Origin: Rhodospirillaceae bacterium
GTDB taxonomy: Bacteria; Pseudomonadota; Alphaproteobacteria; Rhodospirillales; Magnetovibrionaceae
Direction: 5' to 3'
NCBI GenBank assembly: GCA_029883045.1
Contig: JAOUJU010000055.1
Span: 1-9,478 of the forward strand
Length of the DNA stretch: 9,478 nucleotides
A model generated the notes under the pieces. It saw nothing but the letters and a program-made list of their open reading frames with translations. It was not told the DNA's origin and made no database searches. This document shows positions 6,541 through 9,478 of the stretch, piece by piece. The position numbers were made by a program, and so were the translations under genes. Every line of letters starts with the position of its first letter. Position 1 is the first letter of the stretch.

Positions 6541-7782
6541 TTATTCAGCTGCTGGCGAAAATTTGCCAAGATATTCAGCGGCTGCATTCGGGTCCATAAA
6601 CCACGGGAAGAACGAGGTCGGGTCGTTAAAGCCGTTGGCGATGCGTGACGCAACATCCGGCACCTGACATGCGGTTCCCATGATTTGCAAGATGTGCTCA
6701 GGCGGTGGCATCAACATTGCGTTAGTCCAGGTAACAACCCACTGGGCATAATCCCAATATGCGTCAAACGTTCCTTGCATCCACGCTGCGTCAAACGGTT
6801 TGTCGCCATTTGCAAGAATGCTATCAAGATAGATTTTTGCCGCTTTCGATGCGTTATTAGACCCCTGCCCGGTAATCGGATCATTTAGGCATACAGCATC
6901 CGCAAGACCCATAACCTTAGCCCCACTGGGAAGTGTTGCGATTGGTTTACGGGTAGTTGGAGCAAAGCGTCCGGCAAGAATGCCGTTATCGTCTGTCAGT
7001 TTTACATTCTGGCAACGCTCATATTCCCACGGCAGGAATGTTTTAAGGATGCCAAGCGAATGTTCAAGGTGCTGTTCGGGCGTGAAGTCAGGTTTCCATG
7101 TATCCATTGGTCCGCCCGGAACCCCTTCAAACACCATAATTTCGCATGGACCGGTCGTGGTTAAGGCTGGGAATACAAAATATTCGCCAACACCGGGGAT
7201 AAGATTAAAACACACCGCAGAATGCACGGGCCGTGGCGTCATGCCAGTTACGTATGTAAGGGCAAGCGCGCGCTGAGGTTTATCGTACGGTGATTTTTCC
7301 GCATCGCGCTCAAACAAAGAGCTGATCTCACCCTTGCCAGAAGCAACCAAAACAAGGTCGCTTTCGGCGGCGTATTTTTCCAGCTCAGGTATGCCTACAT
7401 CTTGGATAACCAAATTACCGCCAAGTTTTTCAAACTCAGCCAACCAACGAGGGATTTTGACGCGCTGATCAACCGAAAGCGCAAACCCATCATCAAGACG
7501 CGCCGCCCAATCAATAGCTTTATTGCCGCTACCATCGGGCGTTGGAACCATAAAGTTGATACCTTCGACTGGTGGGCAACTGTCATCCCAAAAATTGATA
7601 CCTAAATCGCGTTCGTTTTGCAGTGCGGTATGAAACATGCACTGGCTCGACAGAACCTTGCCTTTGGCAATTTCATCTGCGGTACGGTTTTGCGCGACCG
7701 TTACTTTGTGTCCGGCCTTCAAAAGACCGATTGCGGTTTGCAGACCTGCCTGACCACCGCCAATAATTGTAATATTTCTCAT
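6541..7782 (-). CDS. Styrene/indole monooxygenase, FAD-dependent oxygenase subunit (StyA/IifC type)
   Basis: This group E flavoprotein monooxygenase has 413 residues from the ATG at 7782, close to the roughly 415 of StyA. It starts MRNITIIGGGQAGLQTA, the FAD-binding GxGxxG loop at residues 8-13, after AGGAG. The second FAD motif GLADAVCLNDPITGQG at about 292-307 and VVTWTN at about 349-354 match the StyA pattern. The enzyme takes FADH2 from the reductase and epoxidises styrene-like or indole C=C bonds; indole gives the 2,3-epoxide. The SDR before it and the reductase after it reproduce the iif indole-oxidation arrangement, so indole or a substituted indole is the best guess. The frame continues upstream to ATGs at 7824 and 7830, adding 14 or 16 basic residues (MFSWLKRKKPGVNN); the one at 7824 has AGGGGAG in front. 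Confidence 0.87.
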   Translation of the reverse strand: MRNITIIGGGQAGLQTAIGLLKAGHKVTVAQNRTADEIAKGKVLSSQCMFHTALQNERDLGINFWDDSCPPVEGINFMVPTPDGSGNKAIDWAARLDDGFALSVDQRVKIPRWLAEFEKLGGNLVIQDVGIPELEKYAAESDLVLVASGKGEISSLFERDAEKSPYDKPQRALALTYVTGMTPRPVHSAVCFNLIPGVGEYFVFPALTTTGPCEIMVFEGVPGGPMDTWKPDFTPEQHLEHSLGILKTFLPWEYERCQNVKLTDDNGILAGRFAPTTRKPIATLPSGAKVMGLADAVCLNDPITGQGSNNASKAAKIYLDSILANGDKPFDAAWMQGTFDAYWDYAQWVVTWTNAMLMPPPEHILQIMGTACQVPDVASRIANGFNDPTSFFPWFMDPNAAAEYLGKFSPAAE

Positions 7783-7849
7783 GTTATTAACTCCTGGTTT
7801 TTTGCGTTTTAGCCAAGAAAACATTGGCATCTCCCCTAATTGAAAATTT

Positions 7850-8635
7850 TTATTCCATTAGCAATGGAATGGCTGGCTTGTTTTGTTCCGGCCCCATGGC
7901 GCCATAACCACCATCAACCGCTAGATCCGTTCCGGTTATGAAGCTCGCTTCATCGGAACAAAGGAACAAGACTGCATTGGCAACTTCTTCTGCATCACCA
8001 CAGCGACCCAATGCATGAAATGATCCAGCCACGCCGTCTGCTTTGGCACGGTTGCCGCCGCTTAATTCTTCGATGATGTTTGACCACGTCCAACCGGGCG
8101 ATACGCAGTTAACGCGAACGCCATCTGGCGCCAAATCAACCGCTTGATTGCGGGTCAACTGCACAATTGCGGCTTTGCATACCGGATATAGCCAACGTCC
8201 AGTTTGCGCAACATGGGCAGAAATAGAAGCAAAGTTAACGATTGCACCTTTGTTTTTTGCAAGCTCGTCTTTGGTTTTTTGCATTAACACCACAGAACCG
8301 ACGACATTCACGTTAAACGCTTCAAGCCAGTCTGCGCGTGGCGATGCTATTCCCTCGTCAACATATGTGCATGCAACGTTGATTAAAAAATCTATGCGCC
8401 CCCACGCACCCTTGACCGCGCTTACCAGAGCATCAATTGATGCATCGTCACGCAAATCGGTCTCAACAAACATTGCGTTGTCGCCATACTTTTTAACCAA
8501 GGCGGCTCCGGCCTCGGCGTTAATATCGGCGATAGCGACTTTTGCCCCTTCTTTGATAAAGCGCTCAACCGCGGCCTCGCCTATTTTTGTGGCTCCGCCC
8601 GGAATAATTGCGACCTTCCCTTTAATGCCTTTCAT
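7850..8635 (-). CDS. Short-chain dehydrogenase/reductase (IifB-like, probable indole diol dehydrogenase)
   Basis: This classical SDR has 261 residues and is the first gene of the operon. Ser137, Tyr150 (YPVCK) and Lys154 form the catalytic set, with Asn110 in FNVNVVG. The cofactor loop is PGGATKIG (12-19) instead of TGxxxGIG, and the usual NNAG is NVAC at 86-89. I recall NxAC variants among the SDRs of indole-oxidation clusters. Asp37 after the second strand (IADINAE) favours NAD+ over NADP+. In the iif scheme this enzyme oxidises the cis-2,3-dihydrodiol formed from indole epoxide to 3-hydroxyindolin-2-one. A strong GGAGGG site lies just before the ATG. The C-terminus ends in an unusual NKPAIPLLME tail. 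The class is certain; the substrate rests on gene context. Confidence 0.85.
   Translation of the reverse strand: MKGIKGKVAIIPGGATKIGEAAVERFIKEGAKVAIADINAEAGAALVKKYGDNAMFVETDLRDDASIDALVSAVKGAWGRIDFLINVACTYVDEGIASPRADWLEAFNVNVVGSVVLMQKTKDELAKNKGAIVNFASISAHVAQTGRWLYPVCKAAIVQLTRNQAVDLAPDGVRVNCVSPGWTWSNIIEELSGGNRAKADGVAGSFHALGRCGDAEEVANAVLFLCSDEASFITGTDLAVDGGYGAMGPEQNKPAIPLLME
7852..7870 (-). repeat. Perfect hairpin at the SDR stop codon
   Basis: ATTCCATT at 7852-7859 and AATGGAAT at 7863-7870 form an 8-bp perfect stem with a 3-base loop. In the minus-strand message the stem covers the last SDR codons, and the TAA stop (7852-7850) starts in its 3' arm. It is followed by AAAAATTTTC, not a U-run, so it is not a convincing terminator. 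The 67-base gap to the StyA-like start is the largest in the operon, so an mRNA processing or stability element, or chance, are the options. Confidence 0.35.
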
Positions 8636-8655
8636 TGATCCCTCCAGATATTTTG

Positions 8656-8688
8656 CCCCTAGTGTGTAAAATCAGTATCATCTAGGGG
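8656..8688. repeat. Inverted repeat CCCCTAG-N19-CTAGGGG around the operon -10
   Basis: CCCCTAG at 8656-8662 and CTAGGGG at 8682-8688 are perfect inverted arms, 26 bases apart centre to centre, flanking the candidate -10 at 8674-8679. The arrangement could let a second regulator cover the start of transcription. The right arm, read on the minus strand, is also part of a weak third copy of the direct repeat (TACCCCTAGATGATA, 8676-8690). No U-run follows, so a terminator is unlikely. Confidence 0.35.
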
Positions 8689-8702
8689 TATGCGGGCTCT
8701 AT
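8674..8702 (-). promoter_or_regulatory. Candidate activator-dependent promoter of the eight-gene operon
   Basis: On the minus strand GATACT (8679-8674) is a fair -10. Seventeen bases upstream the -35 position is ATAGAG (8702-8697), a very poor match to TTGACA. The proximal 15-bp box (8700-8714) overlaps that -35 by three bases, the geometry of class II XylS-type promoters, where the regulator replaces -35 recognition. Transcription would start near 8667 and leave a leader of about 32 bases before the SDR ATG. Confidence 0.5.
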
Positions 8703-8733
8703 CCGCTGGGCGCAGGGATATCCACTAGGCGCA
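8700..8733 (-). promoter_or_regulatory. Two direct repeats resembling XylS/AraC-family boxes
   Basis: Read on the minus strand, TGCGCCTAGTGGATA (8733-8719) and TGCGCCCAGCGGATA (8714-8700) are identical at 13 of 15 positions, with 4 bases between and a 19-base period. Both fit TGCR-N6-GGATA, very close to the XylS/BenR consensus TGCA-N6-GGNTA. They lie between the SDR and the divergent AraC-family gene and abut the candidate -35. The period is a little shorter than the roughly two helical turns I recall for XylS. This is the natural binding site for the encoded regulator. Confidence 0.6.
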
Positions 8734-8761
8734 AAAATAATTTGCATATGCATATAATTTT
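8734..8761. promoter_or_regulatory. AT-rich palindrome with a candidate araC-type promoter -10
   Basis: TGCATATGCA at 8743-8752 is a perfect 10-bp palindrome. Its flanks (8734-8742 and 8753-8761) are complementary at 7 of 9 positions, giving an imperfect 28-bp dyad. A consensus TATAAT lies at 8753-8758 on the plus strand, suitable for the regulator gene, but the -35 position (8730-8735) is poor and sits in the distal activator box, so activator binding could affect regulator expression. The rest of the gap to 8838 is AT-rich, with other weak -10-like sequences. Confidence 0.35.
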
Positions 8762-8837
8762 GGATATTATTGTCCCAACAAGAGATAATAAATCCACATA
8801 AGCATTTGTTTTATCTATATAAATGGGGGGTTAGGAC

Positions 8838-9478
8838 GTGTTGAGCTTCGCCAACGGATCCAATCAAATCAACGCTATGCCGCTTTCCATGGCGCAAGTG
8901 GTTGCCACCACAGATGCGGATGATGCCGCCGAAGCGGTGGGGCGCATATTCTGCCCGCACAAGCTCAATCCCACAGCACCTAAAAACAAGGATTTTTTTG
9001 CAATCCATAATAGCTATGGCATGAACGGGTTCTCGCTTAATGCCGTTCGCTATGGCGGTGAAGTCGAAATTGACCCCGGCTGTCTTGAGGGGTTTTTTCT
9101 TATGCAAATTCCCTTGGTGGGCAAGGCCGAAGTAAGAAACGGCAACAGAACTGTTTATTCAATGCCGGGAAAGACCGCCAGCCTGCTTTCCCCGACGCGT
9201 GAAACAAATATGCTGTGGCAAGACAGCTGTGGGCAGATGATTGTGTTTTTTGACCGCAAGGTTGTGGAAAACAGACTGTCACGCCTGCTTGACCGCCATG
9301 TTGACGAGGTGGTGTTTGATCCGGAATTTTCGCTTGATACGCCATCGGGTCAAGCATTCATGGCGCAAGTAAATTACCTGCAAAACGTAATAGAACAAAA
9401 TAATGGCGTTCCCAATCACACTCAATCTTTGATTTTAGAAAGCCTGATAAACACATTGCTGGTAATGCAAAACCACAA
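8838..9478 (+). CDS. AraC/XylS-family transcriptional activator (N-terminal part, runs off right edge)
   Basis: The frame is open to the window end, giving about 213 residues; the C-terminal DNA-binding domain lies outside. Residues IFCPHKLNP (about 37-45), the stretch FSLNAVRYGGEVEIDPG near residue 65, FFLMQIPLVGKAEVRNG and LLSPTRETNMLWQ are typical of the AraC_binding_2 ligand-sensing domain found in XylS-like regulators of aromatic catabolism. An in-frame TAG at 8832 limits the start to GTG 8838 (GGGGGG upstream), TTG 8841 (AGGA upstream) or ATG 8877. I chose GTG 8838, but the start is uncertain. It is divergent from the SDR-led operon, the position of IifR in indole-oxidation clusters. 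The XylS-like boxes at 8700-8733 are its probable target, with an indole-type inducer inferred. Confidence 0.85.
   Translation, partial: MLSFANGSNQINAMPLSMAQVVATTDADDAAEAVGRIFCPHKLNPTAPKNKDFFAIHNSYGMNGFSLNAVRYGGEVEIDPGCLEGFFLMQIPLVGKAEVRNGNRTVYSMPGKTASLLSPTRETNMLWQDSCGQMIVFFDRKVVENRLSRLLDRHVDEVVFDPEFSLDTPSGQAFMAQVNYLQNVIEQNNGVPNHTQSLILESLINTLLVMQNH

Noticed and set aside
6034..7782. A styrene degradation operon based on StyA/StyB-like proteins
   Set aside because: No styrene oxide isomerase or phenylacetaldehyde dehydrogenase is next to it, and the SDR plus AraC context fits the indole-oxidation arrangement better. Styrene-like substrates cannot be excluded.
8148..8669. A long plus-strand open frame (about 173 codons) opposite the SDR gene
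   Set aside because: It is antisense to a clear SDR with all catalytic motifs, has no family motif and covers the SDR start and leader; a codon-bias shadow.
8656..8688. Rho-independent terminator from CCCCTAG/CTAGGGG
   Set aside because: The stem is only 7 bp with a 19-base loop and no T-run on either side, and it surrounds a candidate -10.
8811..9107. A minus-strand open frame of about 98 codons in the AraC-family region
   Set aside because: It lies opposite the recognisable AraC ligand-binding domain, with no supporting motif or ribosome site.

Overview
The window is a catabolic gene block from what looks like a mesophilic, Gram-negative proteobacterium. The evidence is moderate GC with AT-rich intergenic DNA, Shine-Dalgarno-led tightly packed operons, and proteins of proteobacterial aromatic-degradation families. 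I cannot name the genus. There are no RNA genes, IS elements, CRISPR arrays or attachment sites.

Layout. (1) Bases 1-522, minus strand: start of a flavin monooxygenase of the salicylyl-CoA 5-hydroxylase / 2-aminobenzoyl-CoA monooxygenase type, running off the left edge. (2) A 153-base divergent intergenic region with a long AT-rich inverted repeat. (3) Bases 676-1581, plus strand: a MarR-family regulator and a 4-hydroxybenzoyl-CoA-type hotdog thioesterase. (4) Bases 1563-8635, minus strand: an eight-gene operon. In transcription order it encodes a short-chain dehydrogenase, a styrene/indole monooxygenase (StyA/IifC type), its flavin reductase, a nitrilase, a gentisate 1,2-dioxygenase-type bicupin, a fumarylacetoacetate-hydrolase-family enzyme, a maleate cis-trans isomerase and a KefF-type quinone reductase. 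(5) A 202-base divergent regulatory region with two near-identical 15-bp direct repeats matching the XylS-type box. (6) Bases 8838-9478, plus strand: the N-terminal part of an AraC/XylS-family activator, cut by the right edge.

Working model (inference). The AraC regulator, SDR, StyA-like oxygenase and flavin reductase match the known indole-oxidation (iif) module, which leads from indole towards anthranilate. The aryl-CoA 5-hydroxylase plus thioesterase would convert anthraniloyl-CoA (or salicylyl-CoA) to a 5-hydroxylated free acid. The cupin would cleave the ring and the FAH enzyme would release pyruvate. The maleate isomerase would turn the remaining C4 acid into fumarate. If the ring is cleaved while the 2-amino group is still present, the product is a primary amide. 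That would give the nitrilase-family enzyme a role as the deaminating amidase. The window would then encode most of a route from an N-heteroaromatic to fumarate, pyruvate and ammonia, split between an AraC-controlled operon and a MarR-controlled aryl-CoA branch.
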